Shown: in pieces, positions 1 to 12,965 of the stretch
Layout: each line of letters opens with the position of its first letter
Numbering within the stretch: the first letter of the stretch is position 1
Assembly: GCF_003945595.2 (NCBI RefSeq)
Contig: NW_024104450.1
Location: forward strand, 248,001-312,000
DNA length: 64,000 bases
Reading direction: 5' to 3'
Source of the DNA: Pipra filicauda
Taxonomy: Eukaryota > Chordata > Aves > Passeriformes > Pipridae
Made by a program: the position numbers and the translations under genes
Notes under the pieces: generated by a model
What the model saw: the letters and a program-made list of their open reading frames with translations, nothing else
The model's database searches: none
Told to the model about the DNA's origin: nothing

Positions 1-3000
1 TATTTGCTAACTTCATTTCATAGGAGTGGAGTTAGCCAAGGGTAAGAGCAGTTTATGCAGCATAAAGAAATAAAATATTTTCTATTAATAGTAGATTAAA
101 TTAGTTCCTCCATTGTCTGATCATGTTTAGTGAAATATATTATACTCATGTACTGAGCAGGAAATGAAAGGACGAAAAAGTTTAAAGAAGAATTGTTACT
201 TCTTACTGAAATTTTTGTGGAGAGTTTCTCCTCCCACACCAGGCTTTGTAAAGAAGACATATTCCCTGAACCTAGAGATTTTATTAAAAAAGCAATGAAA
301 CTTCTCCTCATAGGTTACATGCCCAACACACTATATATTGTTCTAAGCCAAGGCTTTGCTTTAAAGCGAGTATGTATTCACCTGGTGTATACTCACACAG
401 CGAGGCTGTGTCAGAATGAGCATTGCTTGCCAAAAAATGAAGTGCACAGGCTGAATGCTGAGTGAAATTCAATATAACTTCTCTGTTGGAGAGAAGGTGA
501 ATGGGAAGCCTGCCCTAGTTTTTAGCTCAACAGTGAAGTTGTGCTATCCTGTCACCATTCTGCTGGTGAGGAATGGCCTGTGGTCTGGGCCCAGGTCAGA
601 AATGCCTGGAGGCTTGGGACTGCTCATCTGCAGGGAAGGCCAAGAAACAGACACAACCTGAGCCTCCAAAGATTTTCCTACAAAATAAAGGGAAGATCCA
701 GGTAGGCTAACTTCCCAGACAGTGAGAGACTTTTGGTGCAAATGGTTATTTCTTATGGCATCTGCAGTGAGAAAATGTAAGGTTTGCTGCTTGATTTATG
801 AAGTGGGACATACTGAAATCATTCTTTTCTAACAGCTTCACTGACTGTACCTTGTCATTACCAATAGGACCAAATCCTAAACTGCAGTAAATCAGCCTGC
901 CAAACTCAGAGTCTCTGATCCTAAGTATTTCACATAAGTGAGAAATCCTGAGAGAAAAATGTTGTCACATTTAATTTTTTTTTTTTTTCTAACAGATGGT
1001 CATGCTTGGATGATAGGCTGTAAGCTGCTTTAAAGGTTGGAACAGGAAAGACTTCAGAAGATCCAGGAGCGAATTGCATGTCCCAAAAAAATCCCATGAT
1101 AATAAACCTATATACAGCAAAACCCTTTGATTTAACTATATTTTGAAAGATGACTAAACCCAATTCAGAGCAGACTTTATTTAAAAATTTTGTTTAAAAT
1201 GGTGTTCAAGGTACTTCTGTTAAATGTGAGCAAAAATGCTGAGGCTTACGTCTTGAATCTGTTTCTGAAAACTACTGCCCTTCTTACTTTCCTTCTTACT
1301 TCAATGCTGAAAATTACTTCCCTTCTTACTTCAAGCTCTGTTACTAGATGCTGTTTGAGGTTTGGGTTTTTTTTTTTCTTGTGGCTAGATAACTGATCAG
1401 TTGAAAAGAATTGTGCAAGTGAGTTTATTGCAGAAAGTTTGACACACAAGTAGTCTTTATATAATCACTTGCACTCTAAACTCTGTCTTGGGTGCCAAAT
1501 TATTAGAAAAGGCATTTATCTGGAAGCTGCAACTTTGTTGTCTAATTTTAACAATCTAAAGTGTCAGGGGCCTGGATAGATTCTTGTCTGCTTTCTTTGC
1601 TTTCATGGATCATTTAAAATTAATATTATGGTATAGTCATATGTAATAATGGAAGGATCATTGTTTCTATGCATTTAGACAGTAGAGAAATCCAATCATT
1701 ACAAACAACAGAGTCAAGTTCTATTGGGAGGGGAGGAGCACTGAATGCTCCTACAATCAATCAATCTCCTACGTGGGATTGATCAGGCAAATCAAGCATT
1801 GCATCAGGCTGATGGAACTCAAAACTTTTCACATTGGGGACTGCTGACCAGTGAATTCCTGTCTCCACTATCAGTGACATTAAGGAATCTTTTAATCCAC
1901 ATGTGTGACCAGAAACCAAAGAGTAGCCTGTGATCTTCAAGCGAGAGTTTTCAAGGCATGAATAACAGCAAGTTCCCATCAATTTTATGTGTCAGGTCCC
2001 TTTTAAAGAGCAGACCACCTGTGTTCCAAATTTGACATGGAGGGGTTTGCCAGCCTGTTGTGTCTGGTCAATACAAAGGGAACTGCTGTCCTTGGAGGAG
2101 CACTTCTGCATATAGCCATTGGTGAAGGTTTGCTGCTCCCCTTTGCCAACAGTGTGTTTTCCTATGCAACATTTCTTTGAATACATCAACTAAGAGCATA
2201 GCCAAAAACTCACTTCATCTTCCACTTGCCAGTTTCCTCATTTCCCCCCATTCTAGAAACTCTCTCTTAATCTTTGCATTCCTCTTCCCCCCCCCCCCCT
2301 CCTTTTTCTTTTTACCTAGATCCAGGCAATCCTCTCCTTTTCATACAAATCTTTGTGGCTTAATTTTTTTGTTAAACAAAATATTGATGCTGGTTTGGTC
2401 TGAGAAACAAGAACAAAAACTAGTGTAAAGGTCACAAGGCTATCATTAGTTACAACAATGTTCCTATACAGTAGAGTCGCTGTTTTGGTTTTTAACTCAT
2501 TCCTTGAATCAGCAGTTTTCTGTATGTGAGGTTGCTTGAGTGCTCTACTATAAGGAAACATATCAATTGACAAGTCAGAAAAGAAACATAATTTTCAAGT
2601 ATATTTTAAAAATAAATTATGGCTTACCAGATACAATAAATTGCTAATAATGTCCTAGTAATATTCAGGTGTTACCCACTTCAACCTGTGTGGTTTAAAT
2701 TTAGAATTGTATGCATTTGCTAGATGTCAGTTTAGATTTGGCTCATTTTTTGGGAGATCCTGTATACATGATAAAATGTTTATTCCTACTTATACCGTTG
2801 CAGTTGCAACAAAATACATGTGTATGTATCTATCTATACAACTCAGAGAACTAGGGATTGCTCTGATAGGAGTGTTGAGGAGACTGACAAATCAAGCGAG
2901 TTTTAAACTTTATTGAATTAATTAATTAACCATGCACTTGGTACTGTTGGGCAGTTCTCACACAATGTTAATCAATATTTGTTATATACTGAACTATTAA

Positions 3001-3595
3001 CTCAAACAATTGTATTATAAATTAGCTGGGAGTTTTACAGTGGTGCGGAGCTGTCAAAGAGTGAGCCCATAGGGTTGGTGGTTGCTTGTCCTGAAATCAA
3101 GGTGAGCAGGTTTGAGAGACCCTCAGCGAAAAAAATCAGAACTAAATAGAATTTGATTTCTTTCTTCTCAGGTTCTCCTTCCTCATGTCTGTATTTATGC
3201 TGTTGTTCTCCCTTTCCACAGGGGAAGGATATCTGTTCTGCTCACTGTTCTATTTATTTTGATTTATTTTTCCTTCCCATTCATCCTTTATGTGTAACTT
3301 TACCCACTGTGGCCTTTTGGATGACCATGATGCTCACATCCTTATCTAAAACTGTGCCTGACTCACAGTATTACAAAATACTTACATGCTATTTTTACAT
3401 TATTTTAGTACAGCTATATTCAATTTCAAGCCAAGGTTGTATTAATTTTATCTAGATTAGTACTTCTGTGATTTGTAGGTGAGCCTCTGCTTTGGCTGGA
3501 GTACTGACACACCTGTGAATATCCATTCCTTCCTCACAGAATTGGAGGACTGCAATCAGAGCAGAAGAATTTCTTCAGAATCCAGAAGTTCACCT
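1..3595. other. non-coding stretch, no gene recognised
   Basis: AT-rich sequence with only short open frames that resemble no family I know. It holds a 13-base C run at 2287-2299 and a weak imperfect duplication of a pyrimidine-rich segment around 1266-1336. I see no splice-bounded exon, RNA gene or clear repeat family. Confidence 0.5.
2287..2299. repeat. poly-C homopolymer run
   Basis: Thirteen consecutive C residues within a pyrimidine-rich stretch. This is a simple repeat with no evident function, and its length may be unreliable in an assembly. Confidence 0.8.
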
Positions 3596-3596
3596 G

Positions 3597-4351
3597 TGTG
3601 TTGGTTTAAAGGTAAACCAGCAGCGGAAAGGAACCTAACTCAAAAGAGAGATTATAAATCAGAACAATGTAACAAAAATAATACAATAAATACAATTATA
3701 GAGACAAACAATTGGTTTTAACCCACAAAATCCAAATGTATAACTCAGCACCCTGGGGCATGAATAGAGTGGTGTTCGTTGGGCCCCCCTCTCCCTGTGC
3801 TGAGCCCCACGTGGTCCCTCTGAGTCCAAAGTAAAAGGAGAGGGAAAACCTGTTGGTGAGAGTGCTGTTGCAGTCTGGTCAAGAGTGGTGATCACAGTCT
3901 GGTTGAAATTGGTGATCGCAGTCTGGTCGAGAGTGACGGTCACAGTCCTTCTCTGGATCCCACGAGCAGTACAGAAGTCCCAAGCCCCCAAGATTATGTA
4001 TCCTCATGTTCAGGCAGGAATACCCAGTACCTCCCTCAGGGCGGGGAGTTCCACAATGGGTGTGATGACAGGAGCATTCTCCTATCTTGCAGGCCTCTTA
4101 ACACCCAGCTTATAGCCTGAGGGGTTAGGCATGCTCTGGGCAGCTGCTGCAAATGGTCTATTGATAACAGTTTAGGGGAAATGGCATGGAGGGTGTAGAA
4201 TACACAGTTTGGGTTACATCTACACAGTGATAAGCTGATCCCAGCTGTTCTAACTAGGACAATCTGTGAGTAATTTAGAGAGTGAGAGCAGCTGGGAAAG
4301 AAACTTTTTGGCCCAAAGGAAAAAGAATGAGTCTTTGAAATCCTTGTTAGA
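3597..4351 (-). mobile_element. LTR-like endogenous retroviral element, probably solo
   Basis: The left edge reads TGTGTTGGTTTAAAGG, a start I associate with LTRs common in songbird genomes. The body is rich in tandem structure and carries no coding domain. The 9-base string ACCTGTGTG occurs at both edges (3592-3600 and 4351-4359), which would fit a target-site duplication partly overlapping the LTR terminus. The right terminus does not show a clean CA, so the exact end is uncertain. The minus orientation is inferred from resemblance to known avian LTRs, not from a promoter. It could instead be a fragment of a longer ERV. Confidence 0.45.
3871..3942. repeat. 24-bp tandem repeat, three units, inside the LTR
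   Basis: Three imperfect 24-base units begin with CAGTCTGGT at 3871, 3895 and 3919, and a partial fourth starts at 3943. Because 24 is a multiple of three, the minus strand stays open across the array and reads as an eight-residue repeat. This is likely incidental. Such arrays can be enhancer-like in retroviral U3 regions, but no factor site is identifiable here. Confidence 0.8.
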
Positions 4352-4359
4352 CCTGTGTG

Positions 4360-7300
4360 ACTGCTTAGCTGGATGACTCTGTTAAGAAAAAATGAAAAAT
4401 ATTTGTTCATTAAATTGCACAAAATTTCTGTTGCCATTTTTGTGTATACAATTAATCAAATAGATTGAATTAAACATCTTACATTTTAAAATTGATAGTC
4501 CAACACTGCACTTTGGAACTGAATTTCACAACATCTAATTAAAACTTTTCCATGATTTGCTAGAGAATAACTCTATTATAGCTCTAAGTTTTTTCTCCCA
4601 TTTTTATGTCTGACCATCAAAATGGAAATTGTTTGCATGGTCTGGCTAGTGGGGATTGCAGAATGTAAGCCAATAGATGCTAACTGATCTGCTCTTTTAG
4701 CAAACAATTTCTACTACATTAAATATGACCAAGAGTGTGTTTCATGAAGTGTTTATGACAATACGTACAGTGTCAGCTCATGTTTTATGTAATAGAGAAT
4801 TAAACATTAGCGTAATTTCAGCATAAACTTTCTGGAGCTGGAGATAATTTTTACGTATTGCATTTACAGGGATATTTTTGTAAAGAAAAAAACACCCACT
4901 GCAACCAAAGAGTAACCCTAATACGTGCAGTATACTGAGTTCTGCAATAAGGGATGACTTTGCGTCCTCTGCTATTTCTGAATGATGGTAACATTTTGAA
5001 TGGGAGAATGAAGTCAATGAGTAAATTAGTTTGCCATCTATTTCTGTTTTCTGTAAGCAAAAATACTCAGGGTGACTGAAAAATGAGATGAAAGTTGCAC
5101 TGTACAGATTGACAGGTTTTCTTTGTGTGTATGTGTGCTATAAATAGGCATGTGCCACTTTAACTTCTCACCGGGGAATTAAGTTTCATCATTTCATACA
5201 AGTCAATGAACCTTGCACAAAGTGATGACTACGTGCTATGACATGGTGACCTATTTGTGTTTCCCTCAGCAGTATTTTTTGTCACTCTGGTATTTTAGGA
5301 TCATATTTACTTGAAGTTGAAACTGCCATAAGACACAGGAGGTTCTGCAGTGTCCTCTACCCCCTCCAAATGATCATTATGTCTTAAGAAATGGATGCCA
5401 GACTGTCCTTCTGAATTAGCCATTTCAGTGTTATGACTTCATTGTAATCAAGAGATTGGGCATTGCTGAGGAGTGTTTCCTTCATTTATTCAGGAAATCC
5501 AATGAAAAATGGCTGGTTTGAGGTCTGTGTATCAGAGAGGACACTGCCAGCCCACAGCAAACCTGAACTGCAATTCCTGCAATAACTGAGATAACAGTTT
5601 CTGTGGTATGTCTGCTATTGTCTGACTTTTTGATTAATGTTTCCCACAATTTCTCCGAGATATGCTCCCTGTTACCACCAGCGCACCTGACAGGATGCTG
5701 CTCTGCAGCCCCTGAAAGTCCACCCAGAGGAAAACTGCCAGTAGTTCTCTACAAGGGTGATGTGGCATAAATCAAAAAATAGGTGGAGAAGACAAGAAGC
5801 AAAGTCAGGTTGTCTTTGAGAACACATATCTCCCTTGGCCACACCAGGATTAAGCCTGCTCTCGTGATTTACACAGGTGAAGTTACAGCCTCGACTGGGA
5901 GAAAACAGAGAGTGATCCAAGTAACTGTCAGCATTTCATTAATGAGCTGTGAGAAGCATTCATTAACTGCTCTGTGTTGCTTTGTAGAAACACATTGCTC
6001 CATGGTGGCATGCCTGTGGTGCCTGTGTCATCCCCTAGCTGTAGTAAGCAAGATTCAAATGAAAACGAATTATTTTCTGTTTACCAGATTTGTGAAGAGA
6101 AATAAAATCCTGAGCAGGACTGAGTACTGTTTTCCCTCAGCCCTCTATGAGGGAAGCTGAAGCCAGAGCTCAGAGAGGGAGGCAGTGCCCTCTTCAGTGT
6201 TACAAAATTTTCATGTACCGTTCACTGTCTCTATTTGAAGTCTGTTGTATTATCAGTAGTTTCAGCAGATACCTTTTCTAACCCTTTTCTGGATTAGAGA
6301 GCAAAGCTGAGTATATAAGCAGTTTCTTAGCAAGCTCACTGAGAAATTTAGAAATTTAATTCTTTCTTATTGGAAATAAGTTGGAAATTTCATCTAACTT
6401 CTTGAAAATTTGGAAATTTGATTAGTACTTACACTGGGACAGGTGTAGGATCTATGTTCTATGCAACTAGTATTTAAAGACATGAATCCCTGCAGCTTGT
6501 CTGAGCCACTGATCCTTTTCAGAAGACATCATGGCTGTGCTGTTCATACCCCCTACTCCTCCAGATTTTCTGAGCACACTGATGCAATGGGAATCTTTCA
6601 CCTGCAGAGCCCATACTGAAAACAAGCAGATTGTACATGTCTCCTGTCTCATGCTGTGAGGAGGAAAACTGAAGAGATCAAGGGGCCAAACAGCTATTAC
6701 CTGGGAAAGGTTCAGAGCACAGCTGTAGTGCTTGTGACATCTCCTGAGGATTGAGCTGGAGAAGCAGACCTTCAGAAATTCAGACCTTCCTGTGACTGAG
6801 CAGACATCCTGTGGTCTGCCCTAGTTCAAGGGGGAGGAGGCTGTTCCTCCCAAGCTCTCCCTGATGGAGCCTCTGGAGGATCTTTGACACTTTGGCAGCA
6901 GGTTGGTCTCCTTTCAGGGTTCTCTTCCCTGACCCTGTGTCCTTCTGTCACATAAAAATTTAGGAAAGGGAGACCCCCTTGCTTTCTAGGTTGTCTGCAG
7001 ACATAGCAGGGCAGCTAGATCCTCCCTGTCCTAATTGGCATATTATCTGTCTGTTCAAGTATCTGAAAGACCTTCACAATACAGATTCACAGATAATATT
7101 TTTAAAGTACAAAATTTGGAAGAAAATACGCCCCCCCCTCCCCCCATGTTCCAGCTGGTTCTCAGAGATCAGAGGGGGTGGGCATGACTAGGCCTTATTT
7201 CTGATTAGAACCGACTCAGTACCATAAGTCTGGTCACACTCAATGAACTTTCATGAACAGTGTGGTTTATTGATTGCTGTGACAGAGTATGGTTCAGAAA

Positions 7301-10300
7301 TTGCCATTGATAAATGCACCGGTATCAGAAAGTATAAGTCAATGGTATCACCACAGAATGAAGCTTACCCCACAGGCGTTGTCTTTCATTGTTTCTCCAC
7401 TCCTTCCTGTTGTGAGTTTCGGCACAGTCTCTAAACTCCTCACATTTAGCAAAAGTCCTTGTAGCACTTGCTGAGGGATTGTTTTTTTAGATCTTCCCTG
7501 CTAGTTTCTGAGCTCATGAGATTCACTTGCTTGTTCCTTTGGAAACCACTGGCATTTTTTTGAATTATGCATCAATGTCCTCTCTGGAGCCTAGTGTATA
7601 CCAGGTGTACGTATGTACAGACATCATGCAAAACACAGTACTTCATCCCTTCTTCTGTACGTTGAGCAAGGAAAGTACGGCCTGGGGATTGTAACTTACA
7701 TGGGTTATCAGAGCATGAAAAGTGTTTTAAAGCTATGTCTGAAGTTTGCACCTTCAAAACCTACAAAACAGTTAAGTACACTGTGTCTGAGCCATCCCTC
7801 CATTTCCTGCTTTTAGGCGCAAAGATATGATCACTCAGACTTGACGATCTTGGGATCCAAAAAGCCAAGGTGCCAGAGTTTAACACGTTGAAGAACAGTT
7901 ATTTAGCGAAATTGCCACCAGCCCCAGCTTCAGCAAAAGGACTCTCCAGATACTTGACTCAAATACGGTCTGCAAAAAAGCTTTCTCCTTTATATCTTAG
8001 ACTGCTACTGTGTTGGCATATTCCTAATCCTTTGTGGAATATGACTGTGCTATAGGACTGGCTGGGGCCTCCATGGGAACCATCCAGAATTCCTGTGAAT
8101 TTTTGCACTTTTTGGTCATTTTTTAAAAAGTGAAAATGCTCTTTTGTTTTCTTTGCCTCTTCTTTTCTCTGTCTCCTTCTGGCTATTTCTAGTGTTGCAT
8201 TACTTCTTTAGAATCTTTTGGTAGAACTGATATGAAATATGTGAAACATAATTCTGAATTAGAAGTTTTGTGGATTTTTTTTTTTTCTCGCAAAGGAAAG
8301 CTCTAAATTAGTGAAGAAAAATCTTGTTCTCGAAGTGGAGGAACTGTGAGATTTTAGAAGCTGGTAAAAATAATAACAGGTCATATGCCCTAGAATGTTT
8401 CTTTTCCCAGACAGAGTAAGATTTTTAGCGACAAGCATGAGAAAGTTGTGAGAAAAAACACTAATATACTTCAAAAGCATTTTCAGGTGCAGAAATGCAT
8501 CTATTTGCTACATCGTTAGACAAGTTGTTTTAAATGTGAACTTGAAACTAGTCATGATGAGACTATTGCTTCATACTCTGTTCAGACTTGACATAATTCC
8601 TGTTAATCTATAATAAACATAGTTCTGTCACTGTGTCTGAGTAAAATTGGACATAAATAGATTGACTAAAGGTGGAATTAAAAAAAAAATAAACTACCCA
8701 ACAAATTCCTCTAGAATTTGTGGGCTGGGAATATTTGTGCTTCACCGAAATCTCTAATTTAAGTTTTTTAATGATCTGTACCAATACTCTCAGTAGCACA
8801 TTGTTGGTCAGGCTGTGCTGAGCAACAGCTGTGAGAATATAAAGATTTTTACGCTTATCAAGGTCAGAGAGAATAGGAGAGGGAAAAGACAGTAATTTAC
8901 TAAAACTTTATTGCTGAGCTTTTTTTTTTCCCATTATTTTTCTGAGTGGGACAATCATTCTGTAGCAGATGCCCAGGTACGTTAAACTAGAGCTAAGCTG
9001 TAGTTTGCTGTTGGGTAAGTAGTTCTTTCAAAGCCTTTGTAACAAAGAAAAGAAGATCAGGTTCTTCATGAAATACTACCCAAATGTTTTTCCTTCAAAA
9101 ATGTTCTGTTGTGCTGAAAATACTGATCTGCTTTTATTGGGAAATTCAGAAAGTATCATTCTTCACTCAGTTAATGACTTTCATCTAATAACTCCCTCTT
9201 AAATTCTCCCACCATGTAGCTCTAAGCAGTGTCACCCTTTCCCCTGATTGTAGTTACCGCTGTGTTTCAGGTCTGCAAATGCCACTTTTCCCCTGAAGCA
9301 GTTCTCTGTGCTTTCATGTGCATATGCAACAGCAGAACCCACCTCTCTTGCATTTGTCTTCTTTTATCATCTGTTCTGCAAGCTGCTCAGCTGCTGCCTG
9401 TCTCAAGGAGCAGCCATGAGAGCAGAAGAGAGTTATTCTGAAATGGTACCTAATTACTCCAAAATGGCTGGACCAGAAAAGTCAGGGCTGGTAAAGTGCC
9501 TTATTGAAGACATTAACTTTCTCTAATGGCTGAACAGGCACTGACTAGGACTGCTCACTGTTTGCTTCTCTGAACCTCCTCATCAGAAACTCAGGATTAT
9601 TTTAATTTTTAAACTCACTTTTAGCACAGAATTTCCCTTTTGATTGTGAATTATCTAGTAGCAGCCTGCACATTGGTACAGAATTGACCAAGCTGGTTGG
9701 TCGTAGAAGGTATAGCACATTTATTTTTACAGTCTTCATGCTTCTTACTTGATTCTTGTTTTGGGGAGCCATCTTTTCTTCCTCTTAAGTTGATAGTGCC
9801 TAATAATATCTCTGGAGTTTGTCCCAGAGAAATGCTGGAATATTTCAGATCATCTCTTTAGTGACCCTATGCTTCCTCCTAATTACTCAGTGCAGTGTGA
9901 AGTCAATTAATTTTCAAAATTGGGAAAGTGATATAGGAAAAGAACAGTAACTAGTTGTGAGCCATAAGGCATAAAAGATGACGTTCTTCAAGACAGACAC
10001 ACTGCTCCTCGCACTGTGAAATTTGTTATATTTCCACAGAAATATAATACACTTGAACTTCAGATCATTCATAAGAAAAAATGTAACATAAAACCAAGGA
10101 ATCAAAACCCATGTGATGGTGCACAAGCACTAGTAATAAACACTAAACAATGAAAGGCAAGAATGGAAGATACAAACAGCTTATCTCTCATACTGCTTAA
10201 CTTGTGGTTGGCTGAATTTGAAACCTTTGAAAGATATCCATCAGTGTCCCTCATCAGAGATATTTTGCCACCTTTTCTGGCAGATTGAGCCTTCTGTAAA

Positions 10301-12877
10301 GGAAGATAAGAAATGGATCTCAAAAGATAGAAGAACCATGGAGTACTGTACATAGAATGTATGTTGCATTCAGTATACTCAGATGTGAGGTGTTGGTGGG
10401 GACTACCCCGAATATGTTGTCCTTATAGAGTGATTTATAATTGGCTTAGCAGAGAAGACATTTCATAGGAAAAGATTTGGAGGGAATTACTAAAAGGAGA
10501 GATTTTAATTTGTTAGGTGAGAGAGCTGTTAATTAATCGAACACACAAAGTGACACCTGGAAAAAAAAATTGACTCCTAGAAGAAAGTGAAACTGTTTTA
10601 GCTGAGAGGAAAAGATAGATCATTTCATGAACAGAAAGAAATGACCAAGCTCTGGAAAGAAACATCTGGTCTATCTCAGCCCTGCAAGTCTTCAGAAGGC
10701 CATCTTGGCTGTAAAAACTAGAACATGATGTAAGAAATAGGCTTCCTTTAATGAGTAAACAGAGATTCTCTAGCAAACTATGCATTAGGAAGAGTGATGA
10801 GTCAGTCTGCTGGTGTGGGAATGATACCACTTCTGATTGAATTTAGCCATAATTAGTTTAAAAGTGCTTTTTCCTTCATTCTTCACTTAAGTCTCTGTAG
10901 CTGCTTCCATATTGAATGAGTGCTTTTACTTGCATTTTGCTTTAACCTGGCCTGAGCTAAGAATGATTTCCCAGTAAACTAGCTAGCAAGACATTCTTCA
11001 CACAGCAGCGTAGTGAAGTTATACACCAGGATGCTGAAACCCTACCTACCTACCTTGCATAGAATATCCCAGGGAATCAAGGCAAGTTCCAACAGGACTG
11101 AGTTATCAGCTACGGCAGTAGCATGAATGCTAAGAGAGTAAGCAACATCTTCTAATGAGCAAGGGTATCCAGGAGAGCTTTCTGGTACTTAAAAAATCAC
11201 TTGGTAGCATTAATTTCTGTAAAGATTCCTCCAGAGTGTCATTAAAATTTTAACTAACAAGATATAGAGAATGGGGATTTTACGTTGCATATTCTGGCTT
11301 TGTCTCTTGTTCTTAAAGGATCTCAAATACTGCACAGCGTAGTCCTGCACAAAGGAAACAGGAAGTTGGTGTTGCACAGAAGAGACTGGTAGAATTGACA
11401 CAGTTCTCTGATAAGGTCAGGGGACTGACGTGCTTTCAGGTCCTATTTTTCTTTGGAGCTTTGTTTTTTCTTCAGTGTTGAAATATTTAGAGTGATTGGA
11501 TAAATGGTGTTTACACTTCTGACTTTTCTAGTAATAAACAGAGTTTATAGTCTGTGAGCTACAGTCACTTGATGGCTGCTGTTACAGCAGAATATAAAAA
11601 TTACATTCACAGTAGTTCAATAGGTGTCTGCCATGCAAACATTCTGGGCAAAGTGGAGAGCCTGAAGAATTGACATACGTACCCTCACACAGTTGTGAGG
11701 GCAACTTTAAGGGCAGGTGCCACGTAAGTGGAGAGAAATTTGTTGGAAAATGCAAGTGTAGATAGATCCTTGAAACCTAATTATTATTCAGCAAATATTC
11801 ATACTGGGACAGTAGCATAAAATTCTTTGGATTTAATCAGGAGGCCTTAGCTCAAAGCCTATACCTTCTAAAACTTGGAAGATTTTAACAGCAGAGTATG
11901 GAGAGTTCCTTTTAATCACAGAACTCTAGTCAGAAGGACATTACGATGTTTGTGAGAGCTGCGTACAAATTGCTTTGGAACACAATTGAAGTATTAATGA
12001 GGTAGTAGTAATGTAGCAGAGTAGTAATGAAGTATTCAAAGAAATATTTTTTAATGTGTTTGATGTGATTGTATGATTTTCTCACTGCCATTTTTATGGG
12101 ACAGTATTACTAGAAAGAACTGAGTGATCAAGGAGGGGATCTTGTTGACTGGCTGTAATGTATGAGAGTGAGCTGATTTCACATGCTCCATGCCCCCTCC
12201 TCCCCTCTACCCCCTCACCCTTTAAGATAGAGTCACTGTATGCAAACAGGATGAGGAAAGACCCAAATTCAGATGTCTTCTTTGTAGAGGGTATCCCTAG
12301 AGCTCCCATTTCCCACTCACTGTTCATGACCACATGCTGAGATAGATCAGAGAATCATCAGGCATAAAAATGAACTTTATTAAAAAAAAAAAGGTAGAAA
12401 ATGAATTATTAACCAGATTCTAGATCAGCTGTGCAAATGATGGTGAAGGGAAAAGAAGAAGAGATGTGGAAAAACTGTTTTCAGAAACAGTTTGAATCTA
12501 TGCTGGCTTAAATTGGTGACATTAACCTAATGTAGTGTATTGCACATCATGTTCAAATTTGAGATGAGATCTCTTGTGCTCTGGTTTTAGACTTGTGAGT
12601 AGTATTTAGCTTTTGGCTTGAGCGAGTGGTCACGGTGAGGACCACTGGCAACAGGATAGCTTTAGGCAGAAGCCCTAGGCCTCTCATTTATGCAATGTAA
12701 GAGTAACCTTATTCTAATTTTCAGCAAATGGTTCTCTTTTGGGTTTGCTCAGAGTTTAGCAAGTGCTTAGGCATTTTACTGAGGAAAATTTAGTTTTGAA
12801 AGCTGATATTTCACACTAGAGAACCTGCAGTTATATGCTATAAGGACAGCATAATTATTGCTTGTTTGAAATTTATT
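4360..12877. other. non-coding stretch, no gene recognised
   Basis: About 8.5 kb with short, scattered open frames on both strands, none with recognisable domains, signal peptides or conserved motifs. It contains poly-T and poly-C runs (for example near 7130 and 8275). No CR1 tail, LTR or RNA gene was identified. It may include old, unrecognisable repeats or regulatory DNA. Confidence 0.45.
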
Positions 12878-12965
12878 ATAGAATCAAAGGACACTGGAGG
12901 CTGAAGGGCACCTCTGGAGCTCACCCAACCTGGTGATGGCTCTCTGATTCAAGAAGGGTCAACCT
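12878..12965 (-). mobile_element. CR1 LINE 3-prime end, short fragment
   Basis: The stretch begins with ATAGAATCAAAGGACACTGG and continues in a pattern matching the reverse complement of the CR1 3-prime UTR: the octamer-type tail, then a 'gaagggcacctctggagctcacccaacctg'-like segment. Only the last roughly 90 bases of the element remain. It is diverged and therefore old. Confidence 0.6.

Noticed and set aside
5783..6160. 125-codon open frame on the plus strand
   Set aside because: No domain, motif or exon-like boundaries were seen, so I treat it as chance.
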